Assembly: GCA_021443405.1 (NCBI GenBank)
Contig: JABUUA010000022.1
Location: forward strand, 10,826-26,604
DNA: 15,779 nucleotides
DNA from: Bacteroidaceae bacterium
GTDB lineage: Bacteria; Bacteroidota; Bacteroidia; Bacteroidales; Bacteroidaceae
Direction of reading: 5' to 3'
Shown here: in pieces, positions 14,728 to 15,779 of the stretch
Layout of the letters: each line of letters starts with the position of its first letter
Position numbering within the stretch: the stretch's first letter is position 1
Notes under the pieces: generated by a model
Told to the model about the DNA's origin: nothing
Seen by the model: the letters and a program-made list of their open reading frames with translations, nothing else
Database searches by the model: none
Program-made: the position numbers and the translations under genes

Positions 14728-15779
14728 ATGGAAGTAAAAGAAAAAGTTATACTTACGGGTGACCGGCCGACGGGTCGTCTGCACATTGGCCACTATGTGG
14801 GTTCGCTGCGTCGCCGTGTCGAGTTGCAGAACTCGGGCTTGTATGATAAGATATTTGTCTTTGAGGCCGATGCACAGGCACTGACCGACAATATCGACAA
14901 TCCTGAGAAAGTGCGCCAGAATGTCATTGAAGTGGCGCTGGATTATCTGGCGTGTGGACTTGACCCGGCAAAGAGCACCCTTTTCATTCAAAGTCAAATT
15001 CCAGAATTGACGGAACTTTCGTTCTATTTCATGGATTTGGTGAGCGTGTCGCGTCTGCAGCGCAACCCGACCGTGAAGACGGAAATCCAGATGCGCGGCT
15101 TTGGCGGTGAGAGCATTCCTGTGGGTTTCTTTACCTACCCCATCTCGCAAGCGGCTGACATCACTGCCTTTAAGGCTACCACGGTTCCCGTGGGTGAGGA
15201 CCAGGAACCCATGCTTGAGCAGGCCCGCGAAATCGTCCGTCGGTTCAATTATATCTATGGCGACACCCTCGTGGAACCGAATATTCTGCTGCCCGAGAAT
15301 GCGGCTTGTCTGCGTCTCCCCGGCACCGACGGCAAGGCGAAGATGAGTAAGTCGTTGGGCAACTGCATCTATTTGAGCGATTCTGCCGACGAAGTGAACA
15401 AAAAGGTCAAGGGAATGTACACCGATCCCACGCATCTGCAGGTGAACGACCCTGGTCATCTGGAGGGAAACACCGTGTTCACCTACCTCGACGCCTTCTG
15501 TTCTGACGAGCAGGTGGCACGCTTGACTACCGACTATGCCACCTTGCAAGAGATGAAGGACCACTACACGCGTGGTGGTTTGGGCGACATGAAGTGCAAG
15601 AAATTGCTGATGGCTGTGCTGCAGGAGACCTTGGAGCCCATCCGCACGCGCCGTGCCGAGTTTGAGAAGGACATCCCCGCCGTGTACGAGATTCTGCGGA
15701 AGGGTTGCGAGTTGGCTCGTGCCGCCGCCGCCGAAACGATGAGCGAGGTGCGTCGCGCCATGAAGATAAACTACTTCGA
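14728..15779 (+). CDS. trpS: Tryptophanyl-tRNA synthetase (3' end outside window)
   Basis: TrpS is the class I aminoacyl-tRNA synthetase that charges tRNA-Trp. The frame is open from the ATG at 14728 to the window edge, giving 350 residues with no stop. Translation gives MEVKEKVILTGDRPTGRLH at the N-terminus. The class I signature HIGH is at 19-22 (LHIGHYVGSL), and the second signature KMSKS is at 205-209 (TDGKAKMSKSLGN). Between them lie the Rossmann-fold and tryptophan-pocket segments, including VGEDQEPMLEQAREIVRRFN, typical of TrpRS. The last visible residues (EVRRAMKINYF) resemble the family's C-terminus, so probably only about 10 residues are missing (inference). It starts 14 nt after the upstream U-run, and no good promoter box was seen. 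Transcription by read-through or from an unrecognised promoter is possible. Confidence 0.96.
   Translation, partial: MEVKEKVILTGDRPTGRLHIGHYVGSLRRRVELQNSGLYDKIFVFEADAQALTDNIDNPEKVRQNVIEVALDYLACGLDPAKSTLFIQSQIPELTELSFYFMDLVSVSRLQRNPTVKTEIQMRGFGGESIPVGFFTYPISQAADITAFKATTVPVGEDQEPMLEQAREIVRRFNYIYGDTLVEPNILLPENAACLRLPGTDGKAKMSKSLGNCIYLSDSADEVNKKVKGMYTDPTHLQVNDPGHLEGNTVFTYLDAFCSDEQVARLTTDYATLQEMKDHYTRGGLGDMKCKKLLMAVLQETLEPIRTRRAEFEKDIPAVYEILRKGCELARAAAAETMSEVRRAMKINYF

Overview
The window looks like core chromosome of a member of Bacteroidales, most likely Prevotella or a close relative. Three things point there. The promoters match the Bacteroidetes -7 consensus (TAnnTTTG) in front of recQ, guaB and the ompA-family gene. 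Start codons lack clear Shine-Dalgarno sequences. The gene content and protein variants are of Bacteroidetes type: a long RecQ with an extra C-terminal region, paired periplasmic parvulin PPIases followed by an OstA-like protein, and an OmpA with a signal peptide ending in FAQ. The genus is an inference; the phylum is well supported. All eleven genes lie on the + strand, and I saw no mobile element, CRISPR array, tRNA or rRNA.

Layout. (1) 1-2721 is a protein quality-control cluster: the 3' end of tig (trigger factor), then clpP and clpX. A GC-rich hairpin lies between tig and clpP. (2) 2722-2972 is the largest gap, about 250 bases. It holds an imperfect palindrome of unknown role and the recQ promoter. 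(3) recQ runs to 5141 and is followed by a 14-bp hairpin. (4) 5253-13323 is a tightly packed run: guaB, two secreted parvulin-type PPIases, an OstA-like envelope protein, a small single-membrane-span protein and mutL. Gaps are 1 nt, 3 nt, a 4-nt overlap, 33 nt and 1 nt, so the run is very probably one transcript starting at the guaB promoter. (5) The gap before 13482 holds a strong promoter and a stem-loop at the predicted 5' end of the message for an abundant OmpA-family protein. That gene is closed by a good intrinsic terminator. (6) trpS starts at 14728 and runs off the right edge, apparently only a few codons before its end.

How the genes work together. Trigger factor folds nascent chains, and ClpXP degrades unfolded or tagged proteins. 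RecQ and MutL serve DNA repair. GuaB makes XMP for guanine nucleotides. The PPIases and the OstA-like protein fit outer-membrane protein and LPS biogenesis, and the OmpA protein is a likely client of that machinery. TrpS charges tRNA-Trp.

The region is mostly ordinary housekeeping DNA, and I did not find a convincing new multi-gene system. The points most worth checking are the MutL C-terminal domain, which has lost the usual endonuclease residues, the structured element between clpX and recQ, and the 5'-terminal stem-loop of the ompA-family message. No gap between genes exceeds 300 bases.
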